Assembly (NCBI RefSeq): GCF_018785315.1
Contig: NZ_WQPN01000103.1
Location: forward strand, 10,268-74,267
DNA length: 64,000 nt
Direction of reading: 5' to 3'
DNA from: Clostridium sp. MCC353
Lineage (GTDB): Bacteria > Bacillota > Clostridia > Lachnospirales > Lachnospiraceae
Made by a program: the position numbers and the translations under genes. Positions within the stretch are counted from its first letter, which is position 1. Each line of letters starts with the position of its first letter. The notes beneath the pieces were generated by a model. It saw only the letters and a program-made list of their open reading frames with translations. It ran no database searches and had not been told where the DNA came from. Of this stretch, positions 7,407 through 16,511 are shown piece by piece.

Positions 7407-8753
7407 ATGTTAATACAGGAACAGATGAACTTACAGGAAAAGCTTAGAATTCTGTCTGATGCGGCGAAGTATGATGCAGCATGTACATCCAGCGGCATTA
7501 ACAGGGCCGGTAAAAAAGGTACGATAGGCAATGCCAGCGAAGCGGGCATCTGCCACAGCTTTTCCGCAGACGGCAGGTGCATATCCCTTTTAAAGATTTT
7601 GTTTACGAATCAGTGCATTTACGATTGCAAATACTGTATCAACCGCAAATCCAATGATGTGATGAGAACATCTTTCACTCCGGATGAAGTGTGCGCGCTG
7701 ACCATGGAGTTTTACAGAAGGAATTATATTGAGGGCCTGTTTCTCAGTTCGGGAATCCTTCATAGCGCCAATTATACCATGGAACTGATCTATTTAACCT
7801 TGAAAAAATTGAGGGAAGTACATCGTTTCAACGGGTATATCCACGTGAAGGCAATCCCGGGAGCAGATCCGGTGCTGATTGAGAAAACGGGATTTTTAGC
7901 CGACCGGATGAGCGTTAATCTGGAACTCCCTACTTCGGAAGGTCTGAAAAAACTGGCTCCCGGCAAGACCCGGAAGAATATCCTATCTCCCATGAGACAG
8001 ATTCGGAACGGAATATCGGTTCAGAAGCAGGAACTCGCTGTTTACGGGAAAAGGCCTGATTTCGTTCCTGCCGGACAGAGCACGCAGATCATTGTGGGAG
8101 CCACTCCTGAAACAGATTTTCAGATGATAGCCGTGGCGGAAGCGCTCTATAAGAATTATGATTTAAAACGGGTATTCTATTCAGCATTTGTTAAGGTTAA
8201 TGATGATAAACTGCTTCCGGCGCTGCCCGGCGGTCCTCCTTTACTCAGAGAACACCGTCTGTATCAGGCGGACTGGCTTCTGCGCTTTTATGGTTTCGCT
8301 GCGGAAGAACTTTTGTCGGAAAAGAATCCGAATTTTAATGTGTTTTTAGATCCGAAATGCGATTGGGCGATCCGCCATCTGGAGCAGTTTCCGGTGGAAG
8401 TCAATAAGGCGGACTATTATACCCTTCTAAGGGTTCCGGGCCTGGGCGTTAAGTCGGCCAGGCGCATTGTGGCTGCGCGAAGGAGCTGCATTCTGGATTT
8501 TAAAGATTTGAAGAAACTGGGGGTCGTGTTGAAGAGGGCCGGATATTTTATAACATGTTCCGGGAAAACATGCTTTCCCATTCATTTGGATCAGGATGAG
8601 ATAGCCAGGCAGATTGTGGGAGATGAGAAGAGGAAGATATGGGATATTGAGCATAAGGACGCATTCCGCCAACTGTCCCTGTTTGATGATTTCAATGTAA
8701 ACGCGGCCCCTTCACAGGAAGACTGCCTGGCCAGCATAACGGGGAGGATATGA
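7407..8753 (+). CDS. Putative DNA modification/repair radical SAM protein
   Basis: The protein carries the Cys70-x3-Cys74-x2-Cys77 cluster (CIYDCKYC) that binds the 4Fe-4S of radical S-adenosylmethionine enzymes. Near residues 340-352 the segment VPGLGVKSARRI is a helix-hairpin-helix typical of DNA-binding proteins. Family knowledge: such proteins are encoded beside, or fused to the partner of, a uracil-DNA-glycosylase-like protein and are named putative DNA modification/repair proteins; the reaction is unknown. The ATG at 7407 is placed 8 bases after AGAAGG; the frame also has a GTG at 7398. The gene directly precedes a DUF4130 gene with one base between them, and two LexA-type boxes at the promoter support a DNA-damage role. 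Confidence 0.88.
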   Translation: MLIQEQMNLQEKLRILSDAAKYDAACTSSGINRAGKKGTIGNASEAGICHSFSADGRCISLLKILFTNQCIYDCKYCINRKSNDVMRTSFTPDEVCALTMEFYRRNYIEGLFLSSGILHSANYTMELIYLTLKKLREVHRFNGYIHVKAIPGADPVLIEKTGFLADRMSVNLELPTSEGLKKLAPGKTRKNILSPMRQIRNGISVQKQELAVYGKRPDFVPAGQSTQIIVGATPETDFQMIAVAEALYKNYDLKRVFYSAFVKVNDDKLLPALPGGPPLLREHRLYQADWLLRFYGFAAEELLSEKNPNFNVFLDPKCDWAIRHLEQFPVEVNKADYYTLLRVPGLGVKSARRIVAARRSCILDFKDLKKLGVVLKRAGYFITCSGKTCFPIHLDQDEIARQIVGDEKRKIWDIEHKDAFRQLSLFDDFNVNAAPSQEDCLASITGRI

Positions 8754-8754
8754 G

Positions 8755-9513
8755 TTGAAGACCATTTATATCTGTCAGGATTCTTTGGAGAATATATTGT
8801 GTGGAATTTATGATGCCTGGCTGGATCAGAACGAGGTCAGGCTTGTTTTAGACGGCGAACATAATCTGGAATTATTCTGCGAGTACCGTCAGGTTGAGAC
8901 GGATGATGAAAAAGCGGCTAAAGTTTCCAGTTCCGTTAAACGGAAGATATCAGAAGAGGTATGGGAACTGGTTTATAACACGTCATTGAGTTATGATCCG
9001 GAGAAGGCGGATAAGATGTTCCGATTTTTAAAACAGGCGTTCCGGTATGGCAGAAAAGTTACAGATATGCTTGCTTTGCCGGAGGTCTACGACGTGTTCA
9101 CCATAAGCCGTAATGTGGCTCATGAAGCTCATCTGTTAACCGGATTTGTCCGTTTCTCCCAGATGGAAGACGGAATATTATTCGCAAAGATCGGCCCTAA
9201 GAACGATGCGGTTCTGCTTACGGCTCCTCATTTTGCAGACCGTCTTTCCGGTGAAAACTGGATTTTGTATGATGAACTGCGGCATAAGGCGGCTGTTCAT
9301 AAAAAAGACTGCGGATGGATGATCGTTCATACGGATGGGGCGATTTGGGAAGAACGTTTACAGCAGCAGACGGATGAAACCATCTATCAGGATCTGTGGA
9401 AAGTATTTCATGAGAGTATCTCAATTAAGGAGAGGGAAAATCCGAAATGTCAGAGAAGAAACCTGGCCCTCAGATATCGTCCGTATATGACCGAGTTCCA
9501 AGGCAGGAACTGA
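8755..9513 (+). CDS. DUF4130-family probable DNA metabolism protein
   Basis: Partner of the radical SAM protein. The 252-residue sequence matches the DUF4130 family described as a probable DNA metabolism protein, recognisable from the AFRYGRKV, ISRNVAHEAHLLTGFVRF and LTAPHFADRL segments. In some genomes this domain is fused to a uracil-DNA-glycosylase-like domain; here the protein ends after the DUF4130 part, so the glycosylase is absent or encoded elsewhere. Start is TTG at 8755, since GGGGAGGA at 8741-8748 fits it and no ATG is in frame. It is cotranscribed with the radical SAM gene under the LexA-type boxes. Biochemical function is unknown. Confidence 0.88.
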   Translation: MKTIYICQDSLENILCGIYDAWLDQNEVRLVLDGEHNLELFCEYRQVETDDEKAAKVSSSVKRKISEEVWELVYNTSLSYDPEKADKMFRFLKQAFRYGRKVTDMLALPEVYDVFTISRNVAHEAHLLTGFVRFSQMEDGILFAKIGPKNDAVLLTAPHFADRLSGENWILYDELRHKAAVHKKDCGWMIVHTDGAIWEERLQQQTDETIYQDLWKVFHESISIKERENPKCQRRNLALRYRPYMTEFQGRN

Positions 9514-9545
9514 GTGTGCCTGAACGTGTCATTGTTTGTTACCGC

Positions 9546-9634
9546 TCACATCCCTCGCTGGAGGACCCGGCCTGGCGGCCGTGCCGCTTTGCGGGGCTCC
9601 GCCGCCAGGCCGGGTCCTCCAGCGAGGGATGTGA
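9546..9634. repeat. Family C GC-rich palindromic repeat, copy 1
   Basis: Perfect 34-base arms (9546-9579 and 9601-9634) enclose a 21-base centre that can itself pair (GTGCCGC with GCGGGGC). Bases 9577-9598 recur exactly, inverted, at 53970-53991. It is much more GC-rich than the surrounding genes. It may end transcription of the repair operon but has no T-run. Confidence 0.85.
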
Positions 9635-9671
9635 ACGATAACCATTGTTTCGAAAATTTATGAAAATCCGC

Positions 9672-9700
9672 TTGCTTTTTTTAGACAAATCCTTTATAGT
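9672..9700 (+). promoter_or_regulatory. Promoter of comM-dprA
   Basis: TTGCTT (9672-9677), 17 bases, TATAGT (9695-9700). A short TGTAC/GTACA inverted repeat near 9731-9746 lies in the leader. Confidence 0.6.
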
Positions 9701-9795
9701 TTAACTATTCTAATTCATTCAAAGTTTCGTGTACGGTTCTGTACATATTTTCCGTTGTAGAAGTTATGATTAATTGAAGATTGGAGGAAGTGTGT

Positions 9796-11343
9796 TTGTT
9801 TAGTAAAGCGTTTAGCGGGGGGATATCAGGCCTTGACGGCTATATTGTGTCAATTGAAGCCGATGTGAGCGACGGCCTTCCTGGTTTTTCCATGGTGGGT
9901 TATCTGGCGGCGGAAGTAAAAGAGGCTCAGGACCGTGTCAGAACAGCGTTGAGAAATTCAGGCTTCCGGCTGCAGGCCAAAAAGATTACGGTCAATCTGT
10001 CTCCAGCAGATATCAGAAAAGAAGGGACTGCTTATGATATGCCGGTCGCTGTGGCAGTTTTGGCCTCCTACGGCATGATTGAACCGGAGAGCATCAAGCA
10101 TTCAGTCTTGATCGGCGAATTAGGGCTGGATGGGGAAATTAAAGCGGTAAGGGGCATATTGTCAATTGTATCGGCGGCCAAAGAAGCAGGATTTGACCAA
10201 TGCTTTCTTCCAGAGGATAATGTGCTGGAAGGCAGTGTAATTCAGGGAATTCAAGTGATAGGAGTATCCCACATCCTGGAATTGACGGAGCTGTTGAACA
10301 ATCCGGAAAAACTGAAAAAGAGAAGGGTTTTGACAAAAATACAACCGGTCTCTCACAGCATGGGGGAACAGGTGGATTTTTCCGATGTCCATGGACAGCT
10401 CTTATTTAAACGGGCCACGGAGATTGCGGTGGCAGGCAGACACAACATTCTATACATCGGCATGGCAGGAACCGGGAAAACTATGATCGCCCAGAGGATT
10501 CCTACCATCATGCCGGATCTTACGGATCAGGAACGTCTCGAAATCTCTAAAGTATACAGTATCTGCGGACTTCTTCCGCGTGAAACCCCTCTTTTGTCGG
10601 AACGCCCTTTTCGGTCTCCCCACCATACAATCAGCCAGCAGGCGCTGACCGGGGGAGGGAAATATCCCAGGCCCGGAGAATTGTCCCTGGCCTCCGGCGG
10701 AGTCCTTTTTCTGGATGAATTTCCAGAGTTCAGACGCAGCACCATTGAGGTACTGCGCCAGCCGTTGGAGGAACATCAAATTACGGTCAGCCGCCTCCAT
10801 GGTTCTTATGTATTTCCGGCGGATTTTTTACTGGCAGCGGCCATGAACCCATGCCAATGCGGTTATTTTCCGGATAGGAGCCGCTGTAACTGCAGTGAAT
10901 GGCAGATCAGGCAGTATCTTGGGAAAATTTCCAAGCCGCTTTTGGACAGGATTGATATCTGTGTGGAAAGCGCTCCTGTGAGCTATGGGGATTTAAAGGG
11001 AAGTAAGAAAGAGGAGAACTCAGAATCGGTTAAAAAACGGGTGATCCGGGCCCAGCAGATACAGCAGGAGCGGTTTGATGGCAGCAGGTATCTTTTTAAC
11101 AGCCGGATGAACGGCAGTCAGATTAACCGGTACTGTGCGTTATCGCCTGAGGATGATGCATTTATCAAGCAGATTTTTGAGACCATGAAATTGAGCGTCA
11201 GAGGATATAACAAAATATTGAAAGTGGCCCGAACGATTGCAGATTTGGCAGGGGAGGATAATATCAGCCGTGGACATTTGTGTGAAGCGATCGCATACCG
11301 GTCACTGGATGAAAAGTATTGGGGAGGAATCAGGAATGGATGA
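9796..11343 (+). CDS. comM: YifB/ComM-family Mg-chelatase-like AAA+ ATPase
   Basis: AAA+ ATPase of the YifB/ComM family; ComM of transformable bacteria is a helicase that promotes branch migration during integration of transforming DNA. An N-terminal ChlI-type domain (residues ~1-165) is followed by the Walker A motif GMAGTGKT near residue 222, Walker B VLFLDEFPE near 302, cysteines CNPCQCG-type in AMNPCQCGYF and SRCNCS, and a C-terminal Mg-chelatase domain. Start choice: the frame opens at TTG 9781, but that overlaps the GGAGG site, so TTG 9796 is preferred and gives the family's usual MFSK beginning (515 residues). It overlaps dprA by 8 bases, which supports a recombination or competence role. 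Confidence 0.9.
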   Translation: MFSKAFSGGISGLDGYIVSIEADVSDGLPGFSMVGYLAAEVKEAQDRVRTALRNSGFRLQAKKITVNLSPADIRKEGTAYDMPVAVAVLASYGMIEPESIKHSVLIGELGLDGEIKAVRGILSIVSAAKEAGFDQCFLPEDNVLEGSVIQGIQVIGVSHILELTELLNNPEKLKKRRVLTKIQPVSHSMGEQVDFSDVHGQLLFKRATEIAVAGRHNILYIGMAGTGKTMIAQRIPTIMPDLTDQERLEISKVYSICGLLPRETPLLSERPFRSPHHTISQQALTGGGKYPRPGELSLASGGVLFLDEFPEFRRSTIEVLRQPLEEHQITVSRLHGSYVFPADFLLAAAMNPCQCGYFPDRSRCNCSEWQIRQYLGKISKPLLDRIDICVESAPVSYGDLKGSKKEENSESVKKRVIRAQQIQQERFDGSRYLFNSRMNGSQINRYCALSPEDDAFIKQIFETMKLSVRGYNKILKVARTIADLAGEDNISRGHLCEAIAYRSLDEKYWGGIRNG

Positions 11344-12433
11344 ATTGGAGAAGGAATATCTTTATTGGTTATGCCAGACCCCCTTTTTAGGCGCAGTAAA
11401 GATACAGCAGCTTTTTGATTATTATGGAAGTTTTAAAGACATATATAATATAGAAGAAAAAAATTTAGTTACAGGCAGATTTCTTACAGAAAGGGGAGCG
11501 GAATGTTTTTCAGGCATGAAGAAGGAATTGAACCGCTTCAGAAGGGAATATCACTGTTTAGAGGGAATGGGAATCCGTTTCCTTACTCCCTGGGACCAGG
11601 AATATCCGGACCGTTTAACACATATTTATGGAAAACCAGTGGGAATCTATGTAAAGGGCAAAGTTCCTGAATCAACACGTCCTTCTGTGGCAGTCATAGG
11701 AGCGAGGAATTGTACCAGCTATGGAAAACAGGCGGCAGAGTATTTCGGAAAGGCTTTAAGCAGATATGGAATCCAGATCATCAGCGGTCTGGCTCGTGGA
11801 ATAGACGGAGCGGGTCAATGGGGAGCTGTAAAAGAAGGAAAGGATACGTATGGGGTTTTAGGATGCGGAATTAATATTTGTTACCCTAAGGAGAATTATG
11901 GCCTTTATGAAGCAATATTGGAAAATGGAGGAATAATATCTGAGCTGCCGCTGGGAGAGCAGCCCAATCCCAGGAATTTTCCGCAGAGAAACCGGATCAT
12001 CAGCGGTCTGGCAGACGCAGTGCTGGTAATCGAAGCGAAAGAAAAGAGCGGTTCTCTGATTACAGTAGATTATGCTCTGGAACAGGGGAAGGAGATATTT
12101 GCCCTTCCCGGGAGGGCGACAGACGCTTTGAGCACCGGCTGTAACCAATTGATAAAAAACGGCGCGAATGTGGTTACGAGCCCGTCTGATTTAATTGAAT
12201 ATTTTGGATTAAAGCAAGAAAAAATATTAAGACTTCATGAAAAAAATGTAAATGGACTTGCAAAGAAAGAAAAAATGGTGTATAGTTGCTTGGATTTACA
12301 ACCCAAATTTTTAGAACAGATTGTAAAAGAGTGCGGGTTGGCGCCAAGTGAATGTATGAGCATTCTGATGGGCTTGGAATTAGGCGGTTATATACTGCAG
12401 ACCACCGGCAATTATTATGTAAAAAAGATATAG
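11336..12433 (+). CDS. dprA: DNA-processing protein DprA
   Basis: Cytoplasmic protein that binds incoming single-stranded DNA and loads RecA during natural transformation; it is also widespread in non-competent species. The Rossmann-like core begins near residue 120 (VAVIGARNCTSYG) and contains SGLARGIDGAG, GCGINICYP and PQRNRIISG motifs; a helical SAM-like region precedes it and a winged-helix domain follows. The ATG at 11336 gives the typical start and has GGGGAGGA upstream; a longer open frame upstream lies inside comM. Gene order comM-dprA-topA is conserved in clostridia. Confidence 0.95.
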   Translation: MDELEKEYLYWLCQTPFLGAVKIQQLFDYYGSFKDIYNIEEKNLVTGRFLTERGAECFSGMKKELNRFRREYHCLEGMGIRFLTPWDQEYPDRLTHIYGKPVGIYVKGKVPESTRPSVAVIGARNCTSYGKQAAEYFGKALSRYGIQIISGLARGIDGAGQWGAVKEGKDTYGVLGCGINICYPKENYGLYEAILENGGIISELPLGEQPNPRNFPQRNRIISGLADAVLVIEAKEKSGSLITVDYALEQGKEIFALPGRATDALSTGCNQLIKNGANVVTSPSDLIEYFGLKQEKILRLHEKNVNGLAKKEKMVYSCLDLQPKFLEQIVKECGLAPSECMSILMGLELGGYILQTTGNYYVKKI

Positions 12434-12456
12434 AGAAGAGATAAGGAGTGTCAGTA

Positions 12457-14535
12457 ATGGCCAAATGTTTAGTGATTGTGGAATCACCGGCAAAGGTAAA
12501 AACAATTAAAAAGTTTTTGGGTACAAACTATGAAGTAGATGCATCTAACGGACATGTCCGTGATCTGCCCAAAAGCCAGTTGGGAATAGATGTGGAGAAT
12601 GATTTTGAACCAAAATATATTACCATTCGCGGAAAAGGGGATATTCTTGCAAAGCTTCGTAAAGAGGTGAAAAAAGCGGATATTGTTTATCTGGCAACTG
12701 ACCCTGACCGGGAGGGGGAGGCGATTTCCTGGCACTTAGTCAAGGCGCTTAAACTGGACGAAGCAAAAGACAAAAAAGTTTACCGTATCAGTTTTAATGA
12801 AATCACTAAAAATGCTGTAAAGACCTCATTAAAGTCTCCGCGTGAGATCGATATGGACCTGGTGGACGCACAGCAGACAAGGCGTATGCTGGACCGTATG
12901 GTGGGCTACAGCATCAGCCCTCTTCTGTGGGCGAAAGTAAAGCGCGGATTGAGCGCAGGCCGTGTACAGTCTGTAGCCCTGCGCATGATCTGTGACAGGG
13001 AAGAAGAGATTGACGCATTTATTCCGGAAGAATACTGGAATCTGGAAGCGGATTTAAAGCCGGAAGGCAATAAAAAGGCATTAAACGCTAAATTTTATGG
13101 AGATAAAAACGGAAAAATCACCATTCACAACAAGGAAGAACTGCAAAAGATCCTGAAGGGGCTTAAAAATGCCAATTATGCTGTGGAAGAGGTGAAAAAG
13201 GGAGAGCGTCTGAAAAAAGCCCCGATTCCGTTTACCACCAGTACCCTGCAGCAGGAGGCCTCCAAGGTTTTGAACTTTTCCACCCAGAAGACCATGCGTT
13301 TGGCGCAGCAGTTATATGAGGGTGTGGACATAGCGGGAAAAGGAACCGTGGGTCTTATCACTTACCTGCGTACTGATTCCACCAGAATTGCAGAAGAGGC
13401 GGATATTGCTGCAAGAAAATATATTGATGAAACATACGGAAGCCAGTATGTTGAAATGAATGAACAGGAAGCAAAGCAAAACGGAAAGATTCAGGATGCC
13501 CATGAGGCGATCCGGCCAACCGATATTGCTCTGACGCCCGTGATCGTTAAAGAATCCCTTCAAAGGGATCTGTTCCGTCTTTACCAACTGATCTGGAAAC
13601 GTTTTACGGCCAGCAGAATGAAGCCTGCCGTATATGAAACCACATCGGTTCGGATTGGTGCGGGAGATTATTACTTTACCCTGGCTGCATCCAAGATTGT
13701 ATTTGACGGTTTTATGTCCGTTTATGTACAGGATGAAGATAAGGAGGACAATAACCTGATTCTGGGAAAACTGGAAAAGGGGACGGTTCTTAAACTGGAA
13801 GAATTAAAACAAAGCCAGCATTTCACCCAGCCGCCGTCCCATTACACGGAAGCTTCTCTCGTAAAGGCGCTGGAAGAGCAGGGGATCGGAAGGCCCAGTA
13901 CCTACGCTCCCACAATTACTACAATTATAGCGAGACGTTATGTTGCAAAAGAAAATAAAAATCTCTATGTAACGGAATTGGGCGAAGTGGTTAACCGCAT
14001 TATGAAGGAGAATTTCCCGAGCATCGTGGATCTGCAGTTTACGGCAAATCTGGAATATCTGCTGGACAAAGTGGGAGACGGATCTGCAAACTGGAAAACT
14101 GTTGTGCGCAATTTCTATCCTGATTTGGATGAGGCGGTAAAAAAAGCCGCTGCGGAACTGGAATCAGTGACAATAGCAGATGAAGTATCCGATGAAATCT
14201 GTGAACTCTGCGGGCGCAACATGGTTATCAAATACGGCCCTCACGGAAAATTCCTGGCATGTCCCGGATTCCCGGATTGTAAAAATACAAAGCCGTATTT
14301 TGAAAAGACAGGAATCCCTTGTCCTAAGTGCGGAAAAGAAGTGGTAATTAAGAAGACGAAAAAGGGCAGAAAATACTTTGGCTGTGAAAATAATCCGGAA
14401 TGTGATTTTATGTCATGGCAAAAGCCCTCTACAGTAAAGTGTCCGGAATGCGGCGAATATATGGTAGAAAAAGGAAATAAACTGCTTTGTTCTAACGAGC
14501 AGTGCGGATATAGCGTGAATATGAATACAAAATAA
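12457..14535 (+). CDS. topA: DNA topoisomerase I (type IA)
   Basis: Relaxes negatively supercoiled DNA by transient single-strand cleavage. Toprim domain at the N-terminus (VIVESPAKVKTIKKFLG, then TDPDREGEAISWH), catalytic Tyr303 in ITYLRTDST, and three C-terminal four-cysteine zinc ribbons (CELCG, CPKCG and CPECG modules, about residues 585-690). Length 692 is normal. The ATG at 12457 is preferred over the GTG at 12448, which lies too close to AAGGAG. It lies 23 bases after dprA, probably in the same operon, and is followed by the codY promoter. Confidence 0.96.
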   Translation: MAKCLVIVESPAKVKTIKKFLGTNYEVDASNGHVRDLPKSQLGIDVENDFEPKYITIRGKGDILAKLRKEVKKADIVYLATDPDREGEAISWHLVKALKLDEAKDKKVYRISFNEITKNAVKTSLKSPREIDMDLVDAQQTRRMLDRMVGYSISPLLWAKVKRGLSAGRVQSVALRMICDREEEIDAFIPEEYWNLEADLKPEGNKKALNAKFYGDKNGKITIHNKEELQKILKGLKNANYAVEEVKKGERLKKAPIPFTTSTLQQEASKVLNFSTQKTMRLAQQLYEGVDIAGKGTVGLITYLRTDSTRIAEEADIAARKYIDETYGSQYVEMNEQEAKQNGKIQDAHEAIRPTDIALTPVIVKESLQRDLFRLYQLIWKRFTASRMKPAVYETTSVRIGAGDYYFTLAASKIVFDGFMSVYVQDEDKEDNNLILGKLEKGTVLKLEELKQSQHFTQPPSHYTEASLVKALEEQGIGRPSTYAPTITTIIARRYVAKENKNLYVTELGEVVNRIMKENFPSIVDLQFTANLEYLLDKVGDGSANWKTVVRNFYPDLDEAVKKAAAELESVTIADEVSDEICELCGRNMVIKYGPHGKFLACPGFPDCKNTKPYFEKTGIPCPKCGKEVVIKKTKKGRKYFGCENNPECDFMSWQKPSTVKCPECGEYMVEKGNKLLCSNEQCGYSVNMNTK

Positions 14536-14574
14536 AAAAAATTATTAAAAAATTCATAAAACTTCGAAAAACTC

Positions 14575-14603
14575 TTGTTATTAGTCAAAAATCGTGTTAC
14601 AAT
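14575..14603 (+). promoter_or_regulatory. Promoter of codY
   Basis: TTGTTA (14575-14580), 17 bases, TACAAT (14598-14603), 58 bases before the codY start. Confidence 0.6.
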
Positions 14604-14661
14604 TTATCCATTAAAGGGTATTTTTCGGCTGTATTAAAATTAAACAAGGAGGTATTCGAAG

Positions 14662-15447
14662 GTGAGCGTTCAATTGTTGGATAAAACCAGAAAAATCAAT
14701 AAGCTATTGCATAACAATAATTCACACAAAGTGGTCTTCAATGATATCTGTCAGGTTTTGACAGAAATCTTACAGTCTAATATTTTGGTGATCAGCAAGA
14801 AGGGAAAAGTGCTGGGAGTGAGTATCTGCCCGGGTGTTGATGAGATTGAAGAATTAATCGAAGACCAGGTTGGCGGATATGTTGACCGCATGTTGAACGA
14901 AAGGCTGTTGAGCATTCTTTCAACGAAAGAGAATGTAAATCTTGCAACTTTAGGATTTGCAGAAGAAAACGTGAAAAAGTATCAGGCAATTATAACGCCG
15001 ATCGATATAGCAGGAGAACGTCTCGGCACCTTATTTATCTATAAAGCGGACGCTCAATATGATATAGACGACATTATACTCAGCGAATACGGCACTACGG
15101 TTGTAGGTCTGGAGATGATGCGTTCTGTTAATGAAGAGAATGCGGAAGAGAGCCGGAAGATTCAGATTGTAAAATCTGCAATCAGCACGTTGTCATTTTC
15201 TGAACTGGAAGCGATCACTCATATATTCGAAGAACTGGACGGTAATGAAGGCATACTGGTTGCCAGTAAGATTGCAGACCGGGTGGGCATTACCCGTTCC
15301 GTTATTGTTAATGCGCTCCGTAAATTTGAAAGTGCTGGCGTAATTGAATCCCGTTCATCCGGCATGAAAGGAACTTATATCAAAGTTCTTAATGATGTGA
15401 TATTTGATGAACTGGATAAATTAAAGGAAAAGGCACTGACCAGATAA
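14662..15447 (+). CDS. codY: GTP-sensing global repressor CodY
   Basis: Global regulator of Firmicutes that binds branched-chain amino acids and GTP and represses nutrient-acquisition genes in rich medium. The 261-residue length is typical. An N-terminal GAF domain (residues ~1-155) is followed by a long helix and a C-terminal winged helix (VASKIADRVGITRSVIVNALRKFESAGVIESRS, in the span ~203-240), the conserved DNA-reading part. The start is GTG at 14662 with AAGGAGG 9 bases upstream. It is monocistronic between its own promoter and terminator, next to topA as in many Lachnospiraceae. Confidence 0.96.
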   Translation: MSVQLLDKTRKINKLLHNNNSHKVVFNDICQVLTEILQSNILVISKKGKVLGVSICPGVDEIEELIEDQVGGYVDRMLNERLLSILSTKENVNLATLGFAEENVKKYQAIITPIDIAGERLGTLFIYKADAQYDIDDIILSEYGTTVVGLEMMRSVNEENAEESRKIQIVKSAISTLSFSELEAITHIFEELDGNEGILVASKIADRVGITRSVIVNALRKFESAGVIESRSSGMKGTYIKVLNDVIFDELDKLKEKALTR

Positions 15448-15466
15448 CAATTCATCCGTTAATACG

Positions 15467-15505
15467 TTACAGCAGCAGTTTTTTGACTGTTGCTGTAATT
15501 TTTTT
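15467..15505 (+). terminator. Intrinsic terminator after codY
   Basis: TTACAGCAGCAGT pairs with ACTGTTGCTGTAA, followed by a run of seven T. Confidence 0.9.
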
Positions 15506-15536
15506 GGACATTTTTGGACAAAATGAAGAAAAGTGC

Positions 15537-15565
15537 TTGCATACACTTTGGTCTTATGCTATATT
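15537..15565 (+). promoter_or_regulatory. Promoter of rpsB-tsf
   Basis: TTGCAT (15537-15542), 17 bases, TATATT (15560-15565). It leaves a leader of about 105 bases before rpsB that contains short hairpins (CAGGAGGTGCCTG, then TTCAGGTCCCTGAA near 15601-15630), possibly an S2-responsive leader; no known motif is asserted. Confidence 0.6.
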
Positions 15566-15676
15566 TATAAGGCTGACAAAAAACACGTCTGTCGATTTTT
15601 CAGGAGGTGCCTGATTCAGGTCCCTGAAGAAGCATGAGAAGCAGGCGGAAGTAAAAAACCAAATGGAGGTAATAAC

Positions 15677-16420
15677 ATGAGCGTTATTTCAATGAAACAG
15701 CTTTTGGAAGCAGGTGTTCATTTCGGACATCAGACAAGAAGATGGAACCCTAAGATGGCTCCTTACATCTACACAGAGAGAAACGGTATCTACATCATTG
15801 ACTTACAGAAATCTGTAGGAAAAGTTGATGAAGCGTACAACGCTATTTCTGATATCGCTGCTGAAGGCGGTACAATCCTTTTCGTAGGAACGAAAAAACA
15901 GGCTCAGGATGCAATCAAAACAGAAGCAGAGCGCTGCGGAATGTTCTATGTAAACGAGAGATGGCTTGGTGGTATGTTAACAAACTTCAAGACAATCCAG
16001 AGCAGAATCACGAGATTAAAAGCAATCGAAACTATGGCTGAAGACGGAACCTTTGACGTACTGCCTAAGAAAGAAGTTATCGCATTGAAGAAAGAATGGG
16101 AGAAACTTGAGAGAAACCTTGGCGGTATTAAAGAGATGAAGAAGATCCCGGATGCAATCTTTGTAGTAGATCCTAAGAAGGAAAGAATCTGTATCCAGGA
16201 AGCTCATACATTAGGTATTCCGTTGATCGGAATTGCAGATACAAACTGTGATCCAGAAGAATTAGATTATGTAATCCCGGGTAACGACGATGCAATCAGA
16301 GCCGTTAAGTTAATTGTAGCTAAGATGGCAGACGCAGTAATCGAAGCAAACCAGGGCGAAGCAGTTGCAGATGTTGAAGAAGCTTTTGAAGCAGATGCTG
16401 AAGAAACTGTAGAAGCTTAA
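15677..16420 (+). CDS. rpsB: 30S ribosomal protein S2
   Basis: Structural protein of the small ribosomal subunit, needed for S1/mRNA binding at the platform. 247 residues; the start [19 protein letters not shown] and the segments [19 protein letters not shown] and DTNCDPE are diagnostic. The C-terminus has a short acidic tail ([14 protein letters not shown]), common in clostridial S2. AAATGGAGG precedes the ATG. It heads the rpsB-tsf operon. Confidence 0.98.
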   Translation: MSVISMKQLLEAGVHFGHQTRRWNPKMAPYIYTERNGIYIIDLQKSVGKVDEAYNAISDIAAEGGTILFVGTKKQAQDAIKTEAERCGMFYVNERWLGGMLTNFKTIQSRITRLKAIETMAEDGTFDVLPKKEVIALKKEWEKLERNLGGIKEMKKIPDAIFVVDPKKERICIQEAHTLGIPLIGIADTNCDPEELDYVIPGNDDAIRAVKLIVAKMADAVIEANQGEAVADVEEAFEADAEETVEA

Positions 16421-16432
16421 TTGGAATGAAGG

Positions 16433-16469
16433 GTGCTTCGGCCTGTGATAAACAGGTTGAAGCACTTTT
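16433..16469 (+). terminator. Attenuator-like hairpin between rpsB and tsf
   Basis: GTGCTTC...CCTG pairs with CAGG...GAAGCAC and is followed by only TTTTG. This weak intrinsic-terminator shape would lower tsf expression relative to rpsB. Confidence 0.6.
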
Positions 16470-16511
16470 GTGTTTAATAATAACCTAAAACAAATAACGG
16501 AGGGAAATACG

